Assembly: GCF_025264685.1 (NCBI RefSeq)
Contig: NZ_CP073721.1
Coordinates: 2,719,001-2,783,000 of the forward strand
DNA from: Dactylosporangium roseum
Lineage (GTDB): Bacteria; Actinomycetota; Actinomycetes; Mycobacteriales; Micromonosporaceae
Direction of reading: 5' to 3'
DNA: 64,000 bases
Made by a program: the position numbers and the translations under genes. The first letter of the stretch is position 1. Each line of letters opens with the position of its first letter. Below, piece after piece: positions 48,811-58,052 of this stretch. Under the pieces are notes generated by a model, which saw only the letters and a list, made by a program, of their open reading frames with translations, was not told the origin of the DNA and did no database searches.

Positions 48811-51800
48811 GTGGTGATCAGGCAGGCCATCGAGCCGGGGACCGGAGCGTCGGCGCGGTTGCGGGACCAGCGGTCCGCGACCGGTTCCCGCACCGTGCGG
48901 GCGCCGGTGCCGTTGCGCATCCGAAGGCTTCCCGGACGACGACGCGAGACCGTCGCCGTCGCGCTGCACGCCATGCTGGACGCGGCGTTCGAGGAGCGAA
49001 AGGTCCTCGTCGCCACGCCCGGCCCGGACGGCACACAGATCCGGCTCGTCGACCTCACCGGCGTCGACGTCGAGACCCGCACCCTCACCGACATCCAACG
49101 CCTTCTGGACCGGGCGCCGGCGTGCGTGCCGACGGCCGCCGGCGGCGGCCACCTGGTGTCGACGCTGTCCCCGGCCGACCACGCCGTCCTCGTCGCCCGC
49201 CTGCGACCCGGCACCGTCCTGCACCTGGAGGCGGTGGGGGAGGCCGCGTCACTCACCGCGCCCGGCTGTGACCGCCGCGAGACCGAGGATCTCGCCACCG
49301 TCCTGGAACGGGCCTGGGACCGCGCGGCCGGCGGGTCCGCCGCCCTGCCGCTGCAGCGGTTGTTCGCGGTACCGCGGACCGACGCCCCCCGGCCGGTCCG
49401 CGTCGACTCCGCCGAGCCGGACCGTTTCGTGACCCGGTTCTCGGCCGTGTGCGCCGACACGCCCGACGCGATCGCGATCGAGGCGGCCGGCGGCACGGTC
49501 ACCTACGGTGCGCTCGAACGGCAGGCCGACACGGTCGCGTGGCAGCTAGAACGACTCGGCGCGGGCCCCGGCCGAACCGTGTTCGTCGTGCCGAACCGCG
49601 ACCCGCTCCTCGTCGCCGTGCTCGTCGGCGCCTTCAAGGCCGGCGCGACGCTCGCCCTGGCCGACCCGCGGCTTCCCGTGCCGTATCTGCGGTCGTGCGC
49701 CGACGCCGCCCGCGCCGACGTCGTCCTGGATCTCGCCCACGTCGGGCTGCCCGGCGCCGTGGCCGGGCTGGACGACACTCCGTCGCCGCACCGCTATCCG
49801 CGGGACCGGCTCGGCCCCGACGACCCGGCGTTCGTCACGTTCACCTCCGGCACCTCCGGCGCCCCGAAGGCGGTGCTGGGGCGGTACGGCTCGCTGACCC
49901 ACTTCTTCGACTGGATGGACCGCGTCCTGGGACCGCTGCGGGGCCGCCGGTTCGGCATGTGCTCCAGCCTCGGCCACGACCCGCTGCAACGCGACATCAT
50001 GACCCCGCTGTACCTGCGGGGCACCATCTGCGTCCCGGCGGAGGCGGATCTCACCGACGTCGGCGCTTTCCCGGGCTGGCTCGCCGATGAGCGCATCGAG
50101 GTCGTCTGCGTCAACCCGGCGGCGATCGGGCTGCTGGCCGGCGCGGACGCGGACGCCCTGCCGGCCCTGCACCGCGTCTTCTGCGTCGGCGCGGCCCTGA
50201 CCCGCGGTCAGGCCCGCAACCTCGCGCGCGTGGCGCCGAACGCCCGCCTGGTCAATCTCTACGGTTCCACCGAGACGCAGCGCGCCGTGGGCTACTATCG
50301 CCTGCCCGCCACCCGCGCGGAACTCGACGCCGTGCCGCTCATCGTGCCGGTCGGCACCGGCATGCAGGACGCCGAACTGCTCGTCGTCACCCCCGGCCGG
50401 CACCGCTGCCTGCCCTGGCAGCGCGGGCAGATCGCCGTGCGCAGCCGGCACGTGGGGCTGGGCTACCTCGGGGACGCCGGCACCACCGCGGCGAAGTTCC
50501 GCACCGACGTGCCGGTCGGCGAGGACCCGGTGCCCACCTACCTCACCGGCGACGTCGGGTACCGCTCGCCGCGGCACGGTGTCGTCTTCGTCGGCCGCGA
50601 GGACGCCCAGGTGAAGATCAACGGTCACCGGGTCGAGCTGGAGCAGGTCACCGAGGCCTGCCGCGACCATCCGCTCGTCCGCGACGTGGCGACCGTGGCC
50701 GTCGACGTCGACGGGCTGGCGACCCTCGCCACGTTCCTGGTGCCCACCGACCCGGTCGTGCGGTTCGACCCGGCGGCCTTCCGCGCCGCGCTGACCGGCC
50801 GCCTGCCGGCGTACATGGTGCCGCACAAGGTGACGACGGTGACCGAGTTGCCGCTCACCCACAACCGCAAGCTCGACACGGCGACACTGGCCGCCTGGGC
50901 GCGGGAGCCGACCACCACCGAGCCGGACGGGGACCCCGGCAGCGCCACCGCCGACGCGGGCGTCGAGGAATCGGTGCGCGACTTCGTCCGCCGCCACGCC
51001 GGGCTGGACGAACCGCCGACCGACGTACCGCTCGCCGACCTCGGCATCGACTCGCTGCGGTTCGCCTCACTCGTCAGCCAGCTCGGCGCCGGCGGCACCG
51101 GTCGGGTGCGCCTGGGCAACACCGCAACCGTCGCGGAGCTGACCTCGGCGCTGATCGGCTCGGACCCGTCGACGCCCGCGCCGGCGGCACCCGGTCCGGT
51201 CACCGGGCAGCCGGCCGCCGCCACGGTGCGAACGCTGCTCGGCCACGCGTCCCGGGTGACCGAGACGACGGTCGAGGTCGGCGGCCGGCGCCTGCACCAC
51301 CTGTGCTCCAACAGTTACCTCGGGCTCGGCTCCCACCCGGGCATCCGCGAGCGGGTCGCCCGCTTCGTGCGCGACTGCCCGTCCTACGGCTCGCACGGCT
51401 CCGGCGAGGTCAACGGCTGGACCGGTGAGCACGAACGCCTCATCACCGTCCTGCGCGAGCTGTTCGGCTGCCCGTCCGTCACGCTGACCAGCTCCGGATA
51501 CCTCGCCAACGTCTCCGCCATCCCGGCCGTCGTCGATCCCGGCGGCATGCTGTTCGTCGACGAGTACTCGCATCGGTCCATCCTCGACGGCTGCGTGCTC
51601 AGCGGTGCGCCGATCCACGTGTACCGGCACGGCGACCCCGGCGACCTGGCCGCCCTGCTGCGTCGCCACCGGGCCGGGCCGGGCAGCGTCATCGTGTCCG
51701 AGGCGGTGTCCGGCAGCACCGGCGCCGTCGCCGACCTGCCCCGGCTCGCCGCCTGCGCGCGGCGCACCGGCTGCACCCTCTACGTCGACGAGGCGTCGTC

Positions 51801-52359
51801 GCTCGGACAACTCGGCGCGACCGGCCGGGGCATCGAGGAACACTTCGGGTTGCCCGGTGTCGTCGACGTGCGCACCGGCTCGCTGGCCAAGGCGCTCGCC
51901 GGAAGCGGAGGGTTCGTCGCCGGCAGCGCCGCGACCGCCGCCCGGCTGTCCGGTGACCGCGGCGCCACGTTCACCACGTCGATCACCCCGCTCGACGCGT
52001 TCGTCGCCGCCGAGACCGCGCAGACGCTCGCTGACGAGGGCGCCGGCCTGGTGGGCCGGCTGCACCGCAACCGCGACCGCTGGCGCGCCGCCCTGCACGC
52101 GGCGGGCCTGGACACCGGGGCGTCGGCCAGCGCCGTGGTGCCGATCCTCGCCGCTGACGACGCCGAGGTGGCCCGCTGGTGCGCCGCGGTGCTCGACGCC
52201 GGTGCGCTCGTCCTGCCGATGGCCGGCGCCTGGAGCGCACGTGTGCGGGCGCTGCGGACGACCGTGACGGCGGCGCACGACCCGGCGACGCTCGACGACC
52301 TGGCGCACCGCATCGGTGCCGCCGTGGCCGCCACCGGCGACGGGACGCGTGGCGGATGA
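48811..52359 (+). CDS. NRPS-PLP hybrid: A-T-alpha-oxoamine synthase
   Basis: An 1182-residue fusion. Residues 1-190 are unassigned. A (about 195-695) has FTSGTSGAPKAV and a Lys2-like pocket segment (GHDPLQRDIMTPL; YGSTETQRAV), the signature of aminoadipate-activating enzymes. T has LGIDS with Ser748. Residues about 810-1175 are an alpha-oxoamine synthase of the AONS/ALAS fold: NSYLGLGSHP, EYSHRSILDG, Asp993 in YVDEASSLGQLG, and the PLP lysine Lys1027 in GSLAKALAGSGG. The usual His of DEAHS is Ser996. Such domains condense an acyl thioester with an amino acid, losing CO2, to give an alpha-amino ketone. GTG 48811 is tentative. An SDR gene follows. Confidence 0.88.
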   Translation: MVIRQAIEPGTGASARLRDQRSATGSRTVRAPVPLRIRRLPGRRRETVAVALHAMLDAAFEERKVLVATPGPDGTQIRLVDLTGVDVETRTLTDIQRLLDRAPACVPTAAGGGHLVSTLSPADHAVLVARLRPGTVLHLEAVGEAASLTAPGCDRRETEDLATVLERAWDRAAGGSAALPLQRLFAVPRTDAPRPVRVDSAEPDRFVTRFSAVCADTPDAIAIEAAGGTVTYGALERQADTVAWQLERLGAGPGRTVFVVPNRDPLLVAVLVGAFKAGATLALADPRLPVPYLRSCADAARADVVLDLAHVGLPGAVAGLDDTPSPHRYPRDRLGPDDPAFVTFTSGTSGAPKAVLGRYGSLTHFFDWMDRVLGPLRGRRFGMCSSLGHDPLQRDIMTPLYLRGTICVPAEADLTDVGAFPGWLADERIEVVCVNPAAIGLLAGADADALPALHRVFCVGAALTRGQARNLARVAPNARLVNLYGSTETQRAVGYYRLPATRAELDAVPLIVPVGTGMQDAELLVVTPGRHRCLPWQRGQIAVRSRHVGLGYLGDAGTTAAKFRTDVPVGEDPVPTYLTGDVGYRSPRHGVVFVGREDAQVKINGHRVELEQVTEACRDHPLVRDVATVAVDVDGLATLATFLVPTDPVVRFDPAAFRAALTGRLPAYMVPHKVTTVTELPLTHNRKLDTATLAAWAREPTTTEPDGDPGSATADAGVEESVRDFVRRHAGLDEPPTDVPLADLGIDSLRFASLVSQLGAGGTGRVRLGNTATVAELTSALIGSDPSTPAPAAPGPVTGQPAAATVRTLLGHASRVTETTVEVGGRRLHHLCSNSYLGLGSHPGIRERVARFVRDCPSYGSHGSGEVNGWTGEHERLITVLRELFGCPSVTLTSSGYLANVSAIPAVVDPGGMLFVDEYSHRSILDGCVLSGAPIHVYRHGDPGDLAALLRRHRAGPGSVIVSEAVSGSTGAVADLPRLAACARRTGCTLYVDEASSLGQLGATGRGIEEHFGLPGVVDVRTGSLAKALAGSGGFVAGSAATAARLSGDRGATFTTSITPLDAFVAAETAQTLADEGAGLVGRLHRNRDRWRAALHAAGLDTGASASAVVPILAADDAEVARWCAAVLDAGALVLPMAGAWSARVRALRTTVTAAHDPATLDDLAHRIGAAVAATGDGTRGG

Positions 52360-52378
52360 CCGTGGAAGGAGTCGCGCT

Positions 52379-53140
52379 GTGACCGGCTGCTGCTACCTCG
52401 TCGTCGGCGGTACCAGAGGCATCGGGGCCGCCACCGTCCGGCGTCTGGCCGGGGACGCCGGCCACACGGTCGTGGTCAGCGGCCGCGACGCCGAGGCGGG
52501 CGAGACGATCGCCCGCGAGACGGGGCCCGGCCGGGTCCACTTCGTCGCCGCCGACGTCACCGACGCCGACAGCGTCGACGCGCTCTTCGCCCGGCTGGAC
52601 GACCTTCTGCCCCGCCTCGACGGCGCGTTCAACGCCGCCGGTGTCATCGGCACCGACACGATCATGCGCGGCACCCGGTTCCACGACTCGACCGAACAGC
52701 AGCTCGACGGCGTCTTCGCCGTCAACGTCAAGGGCCTGTGGCGCTGCCTGCGTCACGAACTGCGACGCATGGCCGCCGCCGGCGGGGGCGCCGTGGTCAA
52801 CTGCTCGTCCGTCGCCGGCCTGCGCGCCGCGGACAGCCTGTCCGTGTCGTACACGGCGAGCAAGCACGCGGTCGTCGGCATGACCCGGGCGCTCGCCGTC
52901 GAGTACGCGCGGGACAACGTCCGGATCAACGCGGTCTGCCCCGGCGTCATCGACACCGAGATGCTCGGCGGCCTGCACGACCGGCTCCTGGATGACCTGC
53001 GGAGGAAGAACCCCGGCGCCCGGATCGGCCGTCCCGAGGAGGTGGCCGACGTCGTGGCGTTCCTGCTGTCGCGGCGGGCGTCCTACCTCAGCGGCGCCGC
53101 CGTGCCGATCGATGCCGGCGGTCTCTGCGGCGCGCTCTGA
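52379..53140 (+). CDS. Short-chain dehydrogenase/reductase, probable ketoreductase for the oxoamine product
   Basis: A 253-residue classical SDR: VGGTRGIGAATV (cofactor loop), NAAGVIG, catalytic Ser in NCSSVAG, YTASK, and PIDAGGLCGAL at the end, as in FabG-like enzymes. GTG 52379 has GGAAGGA eight bases upstream and lies 20 bases after the A-T-AOS gene, with which it forms one unit. Pairing of an oxoamine synthase with a ketoreductase mirrors sphingoid-base synthesis, so reduction of the amino ketone to an amino alcohol is the likely job. Confidence 0.85.
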   Translation: MTGCCYLVVGGTRGIGAATVRRLAGDAGHTVVVSGRDAEAGETIARETGPGRVHFVAADVTDADSVDALFARLDDLLPRLDGAFNAAGVIGTDTIMRGTRFHDSTEQQLDGVFAVNVKGLWRCLRHELRRMAAAGGGAVVNCSSVAGLRAADSLSVSYTASKHAVVGMTRALAVEYARDNVRINAVCPGVIDTEMLGGLHDRLLDDLRRKNPGARIGRPEEVADVVAFLLSRRASYLSGAAVPIDAGGLCGAL

Positions 53141-53185
53141 GCGCGGCGCCCCGCGCACGGCGGGAGGTGCGCGCCGGACAAGGGG

Positions 53186-55066
53186 TCAGCGCCGGTCGAG
53201 CGGCGCGTTGCCGAGCCTGGCCAGCAGCGCCCGAACCTGCTCGTCGGGCATCTGCTCGATGCGCTCCAGCATCGCGACGGCGTCGGCGTCGTCGGGCTGC
53301 GCGGCCTGCGCGTCGATCACCTCGGCCAGCTCCGCGACGGTGCACGAGGCGAAGAACGTGGGCAGTCGCAGCTCGCAGCCCAGCTCCTCGCGGATCCGCA
53401 CGACGAGGCGGGTCGCCATCATCGAGTCGCCGCCGAGGACGAAGAAGTCCTCGTACGGGTCGACCCCGTCCACCTCGAGGGCCTCGGCCCAGAGGCGGCC
53501 GACGTGCTCGGCGGTGGGCGACAGGGCGGCCCCGTCCGCAGTGCCGGACGCGGCGGACGCCGGCGCCGTCGTGCCGGCGGCGGGCCCGGTGGCGACGGCT
53601 GGCGTCGACGCGGCCACGGTGGTCCGGACACCGAGCTCGGACAGGCGGCTGTCGGGCCGCTCGACGACCGCGCGCACCAGGGCGACGTACCGGTCGCACA
53701 GGCGCGCGGCGGTCTCCGGCTCGATCAGGTCGACGTTGTGGTCGAAGCGGCCGGCGAGCCCGTCGGGTGCCTCGTCCAGGGTGAGTTCGAGGTCGAAGCG
53801 CATCGTGCCGTTCGGGATGCCGAAGTAGCGCAGCCGCAGGTCCGGCGCCAGCTCGGTCTCCCGCCGGGTGAACGGGGTGCTGCCGTAGCTGAAGACGGTC
53901 TGGCACAGCGGGTTGAACCGCATGTCCCGCACCGGCCGCAGCTCCTGCACCAGTCTGCCGAACGGCAGGTCCTGATGCTGGTACGCGCGAAGGGCGACCT
54001 CGCGCACCCGGTCGACGACCTGCTCGAAGGTCGGGTCGCCGGACAGGTCGGTCCGCATGACGACGGTGTTGACCAGCGAGCCGACGAGCTCCTCGAATTC
54101 GGGCCTGTCGCGGCCCGACACCGGGGTGCCGACGGCGATGTCCGGGTGACCGCAGGCACCCGCGAGCAGCACCTGATAGGCGGCCAGCGTGGTCATGAAC
54201 GGCGTGGCGCCGCGGCGCCGGCTGACGTCGGCGACGGCCGCGTGCAGGTCGGCCGGCACGGTGAAGAAGTGGCTGCGCCCGCGCAGGGTCGGCTCCGGCG
54301 GCCGGGAGTGGTCGTACGGGAAGCCGAGCAGCGCGGTCCCGGCCAGCTCGGTGCGCCAGAAGTCCTGCAGGGCGCGGGTCCGCTCCGGGGTGAGGTGCGC
54401 GCGTTGCCAGACCGTGTAGTCGGCGAACTGCGGCCGCCTGTTCCCACCGCCGGCGGACAGCCCGCCGGACCGCGCCTGCTCGTAGAGCGTGGCCAGTTCG
54501 CGGACGACGACGCCGACGGACCAGCCGTCGGCCACGGTGTGCGAGGCGATCCAGACCAGCATGTGGCGGTGGCCGCGCTCGTCGAGCCGCAGCAGCCGGC
54601 AGCGCCACAGCGGCGCCCGGGACAGGTCGAACGGCTCCCGGGCCGCCGCCAGGCAGCGGCGGCGGGCCTCGTCCTCCGGGTCGGGACACCCGCTGAGGTC
54701 GGTCACCGGCAGGCGGAACGGCTCCGGAGGGGACACGGCCTGCACGAGCCTGCCCGCGTCGAGGCGCAGCGCGGTACGCAGCACGTCGTGGCGGCGGACC
54801 AGCTCGCCGAACGCGGTGGCGAGGGCATCGGTGTCCAGCGGCCCGTCGAGGGTGAAGCAGAACGGCACGATGTAGTTGGGCAGTCCGGGGACCATCTGGT
54901 CGAGGAACCAGAGCTGCTCCTGCGCGTACGAGGCGGGCACGGCCGAGGCGGGCCGCCGCGCGACGACGGTGTCCTCGGCGCCCGGCGCGGACCGCCGCAG
55001 CCGTGCGAACACCGCCGTGCGCTCCTGCGGCGACAGCCGGGTGAGGTGGGCGAGCCGGTCGGTCAT
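53186..55066 (-). CDS. NRPS: C-T didomain without A domain
   Basis: A 626-residue protein. The condensation domain (about 40-470) has SYAQEQLWFLDQ and SHTVADG (175-181): the first His of HHxxxDG is Ser, but the catalytic His176 and Asp180 remain, so it may be active. After an Ala/Thr-rich linker comes a T domain (LGGDS, Ser548) and a C-terminal tail of about 40 residues. With no A domain, its carrier must be loaded from outside, possibly by the A-T protein two genes upstream. ATG 55066 overlaps the P450 stop (ATGA). Confidence 0.88.
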   Translation of the reverse strand: MTDRLAHLTRLSPQERTAVFARLRRSAPGAEDTVVARRPASAVPASYAQEQLWFLDQMVPGLPNYIVPFCFTLDGPLDTDALATAFGELVRRHDVLRTALRLDAGRLVQAVSPPEPFRLPVTDLSGCPDPEDEARRRCLAAAREPFDLSRAPLWRCRLLRLDERGHRHMLVWIASHTVADGWSVGVVVRELATLYEQARSGGLSAGGGNRRPQFADYTVWQRAHLTPERTRALQDFWRTELAGTALLGFPYDHSRPPEPTLRGRSHFFTVPADLHAAVADVSRRRGATPFMTTLAAYQVLLAGACGHPDIAVGTPVSGRDRPEFEELVGSLVNTVVMRTDLSGDPTFEQVVDRVREVALRAYQHQDLPFGRLVQELRPVRDMRFNPLCQTVFSYGSTPFTRRETELAPDLRLRYFGIPNGTMRFDLELTLDEAPDGLAGRFDHNVDLIEPETAARLCDRYVALVRAVVERPDSRLSELGVRTTVAASTPAVATGPAAGTTAPASAASGTADGAALSPTAEHVGRLWAEALEVDGVDPYEDFFVLGGDSMMATRLVVRIREELGCELRLPTFFASCTVAELAEVIDAQAAQPDDADAVAMLERIEQMPDEQVRALLARLGNAPLDRR

Positions 55067-56274
55067 CGCGTCACCGTCACGGGCAGGTGCTTGATGCCGA
55101 GCATGAAGTTGGAGCGCAACCGCTCGACCGGGCCGGCGAGGGCGAACCGCAGCCCGCGTGAGCGCAACTGCTCGAACAGGATGGTGATCTCGGCCCGGGC
55201 CGGGTTCATGCCGATGCACTTGTGCGCGCCGATGCCGAACGCGAGATGCTGGTTGGGTGACCGGGCCAGGTCGAACCGGTCGGCGTCGGGGAACTGCTCC
55301 TCGTCACGGTTGGCCGAGGCGTTCCACAGCGTCACCGACTGGCCGCGGCTGATGAGCGTGCCGCCGATCTCGACGTCGCGGGTCGCGGTGCGCCGCACGT
55401 ACGCGTTGGTGGAGGTCCATCGGAAGATCTCCTCGACGGCGGTGGGCAACAGGTCCGCGTCCCGGCGGAACCGCTCGGCCTGCTCCGGGTGCTCGATCAG
55501 CGCGAGGACCCCGGCCGTGGCCGTGTACGGGGTGGTCTCGTCACCCCCGACTGCGACGTTCAGGCAGTTGTAGAGGATCTGGCTCTCCGTCATCGGCCGG
55601 CCGTTGATCTCCGACCGCAGCAGCAGACTCACCAGGTCATCGCCCGGCCGTCGGCGGCGCTGCTCGATCAGCTCGGCGAACAGGTCGAGGATCTCGACCT
55701 GTGTGCCGACGAGCGTCATCGACTCGTCCCGGCCGGTCTGCAGCTCGGGGTCGCGGTGGCCGATCATCGCCCGGGTGAGCCCGAGCAGATGCCGGATCTG
55801 GTCGTGGTCGAGGTCGAACACCGCCCGCAGGAGCCCGGCCGGCAGCATCGGTGCGACCTCGGTCGCGAAGTCGCCGCCACCCGCTGCCACGAACCGGTCG
55901 ACGGCCTCCCGCACGTTCTCGGCGACGCGGTGCGACACCCGCCGGACCATCTCCTGGGTGAACCCCTGGTGTAGCTGTTGCCGCAGCAGGCGGTGCTCGG
56001 GCGGGTCGGAGCAGATGAGCATCTGCCCGGAGGCCGAGTCGGCGCCGCTGCGGTACGAGCCGCCCATCACCGTGCCCTGCTCGGAGGAGAACGTCGCCGG
56101 GTCGCGGTACACACGGGCGAGGTCCCGGTATCGGGTCAGCGCCCAGAACCCGTCGCCGTCACCGGTGCCGTTCCAGTACACCGGGCGCTCCCGGCGCAGG
56201 CGCGCCCAGGTCGCGTGCGGGTCGCCGCTGACGAACAGCTCGGTGTCGCCGAGGTCGATCGTACGGGTCTTCAC
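55063..56274 (-). CDS. Cytochrome P450
   Basis: A 403-residue soluble P450. I-helix AVGGDETT (241-248), ExxR as Glu282-Arg285, and heme loop FGIGAHKCIG with Cys353. GTG 56274 overlaps the A-T gene stop (GTGA) and has GAAGGAG upstream. Its position between an A-T protein and a C-T protein, with tight overlaps, suggests that it oxidises an amino acid held on a carrier protein, as in beta-hydroxylation in glycopeptide and aminocoumarin pathways. No redox partner gene is adjacent; the iron-sulfur flavoprotein or housekeeping ferredoxins may serve. Confidence 0.92.
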   Translation of the reverse strand: MKTRTIDLGDTELFVSGDPHATWARLRRERPVYWNGTGDGDGFWALTRYRDLARVYRDPATFSSEQGTVMGGSYRSGADSASGQMLICSDPPEHRLLRQQLHQGFTQEMVRRVSHRVAENVREAVDRFVAAGGGDFATEVAPMLPAGLLRAVFDLDHDQIRHLLGLTRAMIGHRDPELQTGRDESMTLVGTQVEILDLFAELIEQRRRRPGDDLVSLLLRSEINGRPMTESQILYNCLNVAVGGDETTPYTATAGVLALIEHPEQAERFRRDADLLPTAVEEIFRWTSTNAYVRRTATRDVEIGGTLISRGQSVTLWNASANRDEEQFPDADRFDLARSPNQHLAFGIGAHKCIGMNPARAEITILFEQLRSRGLRFALAGPVERLRSNFMLGIKHLPVTVTR

Positions 56275-58052
56275 GATGCCACCGTCTCCTTCGCCGGTCG
56301 GATGTGATCGGCCAGGTCCGCGACGACGCTGCACTGGAACAGCGCCTCCGGCGCCAGCGGGACGCCGAGGTCGCGCTGGATGATCCGGCGTGCGCGGACG
56401 GCGAGCAGGGAGTGCCCGCCGAGAGTGAAGAAGTCGTCGCGCGCGCCGACACGCTCCACCGAGAGCAGGTCCTCCCACAGCCGGGTGAGGTACCGCTCGA
56501 TGTCGTCGCGGGGCTCGAGGTAGTCGTCGCGCAGCCGCTCGCGGTCGTCGGCGACGCGCGACAGCTCCGCCCAGTCGCGTTTGCCGTGCGGGTCGGTCGG
56601 CATCCGGTCGAGCACGACGAACTCGCTCGGCACCAGGTGCTCCAGCACCTCGCCGGCCAGGAAGTCGCGCAGCTCGCGGATGGACAGCCGGTCGCCCGCC
56701 CGGATGAGGAACGCGACGAGCCGCCGCTCGCCGGTCGCGCCGACCGCGGTGACGGCCGCCTCGCCCACGGCGGGGAACCGGCACAGGGCCGCCTCGACCT
56801 CGCCGGGCTCCACCCGGTACCCGCTGATCTTGAGTTGGCTGTCGATGCGCCCGACGTACCGCAGGACACCGCCGCCGACGTCGCGGACGAGGTCGCCGGT
56901 GGCGTACATGCGGCTGCCGTCACCGGCGAACACGTCGGGGACGAACCGCTCGGCGGTGCGGCCGGGCCGGCCGAGGTAGCCGCGGCCGACGCCGGCGCCG
57001 CCGACGTACAGCTCGCCGGTCTCGCCGGCGGCCACGGGGCGCAGGTCCGGGTCGAGCACGTAGAGCCGGCGCCCGCCGAGCGGCCCGCCGATCGGCACGC
57101 CGGCACCGTCCCGCGGCGGCCGAGCAACCTCGTGACCGGTGCACGCCACCGTCGTCTCGGTCGGCCCGTAGAGGTTGAACAGCCGGCCGCCGAATTCGCC
57201 GGAGAGCAGGCCGCGGCAGGTGGCCGGGAGCAGCACGTCGCCGCCGGAACACAGCAGCCGCAGCCCGGCGAAGGCGTCGCGGTCGAAGCGGACGACGTGG
57301 TTGACCGCGACGGCCGGGGCGAGCATCGCCGTGATGCCCCGGCGGCGCAACTCGCGCCGCAGGTCGGAGCCGAGCAGATCGGGGATCGCCGGCAGCACCA
57401 CGATCTCGGCGCCACCGGCCAGCGAACGCCAGACCTCGAACGTGATGGTGTCGAAGGAGATGCTCGCGCACTGGGCGGTGCGGTCGTCGGTGGACAGTGC
57501 CGGCAGCGCCGGGTCGGCGGCGAACGCGACGAGCTGACGGTGCTCCAACACCGTCCCCTTCGGACGGCCGGTCGAGCCGGACGTGTACAGCACGCACGCG
57601 GCCTGCTCCGGGCGGATGTCCACCACCGGGGCGGGGCCGGCCGGACCGTCGCCGCTGCGCCATTCCAGGACCGTGCGGTCCAGGTGGGCGAGGCGCTCAC
57701 CGCGGCCGGGCTCGGTGAGCACCACGCGGACGTCCCCGTCGAGCAGCATGTGGTCCCGGCGCGCGGCCGGGTAGCGGGTGTCGACGGGCAGGTAGGCCGC
57801 GCCGGCCTTGAGGATGCCCAGGATCGCCACGACGACGTCGACGCCGCGCCGCAGGTGCAGCCCGACGCGGTCCTCCGGACCGACGCCGCCGGCGATGAGC
57901 CGGCGGGCCAGCGCGTCCGCGTGGGCGTCCAGCTCCTGATAGGTGTACCGGCGGTCGTCGTCGCTGACCGCGGGCGCGTCGGGGTGTTCGCGCACCGTGC
58001 CGGCGAACAGCTCGACGAGCGACGTGGTCGTCGCCGGAGGCAGGTCGTTCAC
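56271..58052 (-). CDS. NRPS: A-T didomain
   Basis: A 593-residue loading protein. The A domain (about 10-510) shows YTSGSTGRPKG, ISFDTITFEVW (with the alpha-amino-binding Asp), LCSGGDVL, NLYGPTETTVA and the YATGDLVR motif; the late core lysine appears in the NGK-like PHGKRDW. T carries LGGHS with Ser548. The amino acid cannot be read with confidence. GTG 58052 (GTGA overlap with the thioesterase stop) was chosen; GTG 58055 is equally possible. Free A-T pairs followed by a P450 are typical of amino acid modification on a separate carrier. Confidence 0.87.
   Translation of the reverse strand: MNDLPPATTTSLVELFAGTVREHPDAPAVSDDDRRYTYQELDAHADALARRLIAGGVGPEDRVGLHLRRGVDVVVAILGILKAGAAYLPVDTRYPAARRDHMLLDGDVRVVLTEPGRGERLAHLDRTVLEWRSGDGPAGPAPVVDIRPEQAACVLYTSGSTGRPKGTVLEHRQLVAFAADPALPALSTDDRTAQCASISFDTITFEVWRSLAGGAEIVVLPAIPDLLGSDLRRELRRRGITAMLAPAVAVNHVVRFDRDAFAGLRLLCSGGDVLLPATCRGLLSGEFGGRLFNLYGPTETTVACTGHEVARPPRDGAGVPIGGPLGGRRLYVLDPDLRPVAAGETGELYVGGAGVGRGYLGRPGRTAERFVPDVFAGDGSRMYATGDLVRDVGGGVLRYVGRIDSQLKISGYRVEPGEVEAALCRFPAVGEAAVTAVGATGERRLVAFLIRAGDRLSIRELRDFLAGEVLEHLVPSEFVVLDRMPTDPHGKRDWAELSRVADDRERLRDDYLEPRDDIERYLTRLWEDLLSVERVGARDDFFTLGGHSLLAVRARRIIQRDLGVPLAPEALFQCSVVADLADHIRPAKETVAS

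Noticed and set aside
48811-52359. Biotin synthesis enzyme (BioF) because of the oxoamine synthase domain and bioY at 21804
   Set aside because: The domain is fused to A and T domains in an NRPS cluster 26 kb away from bioY, and the DEAHS motif is changed.
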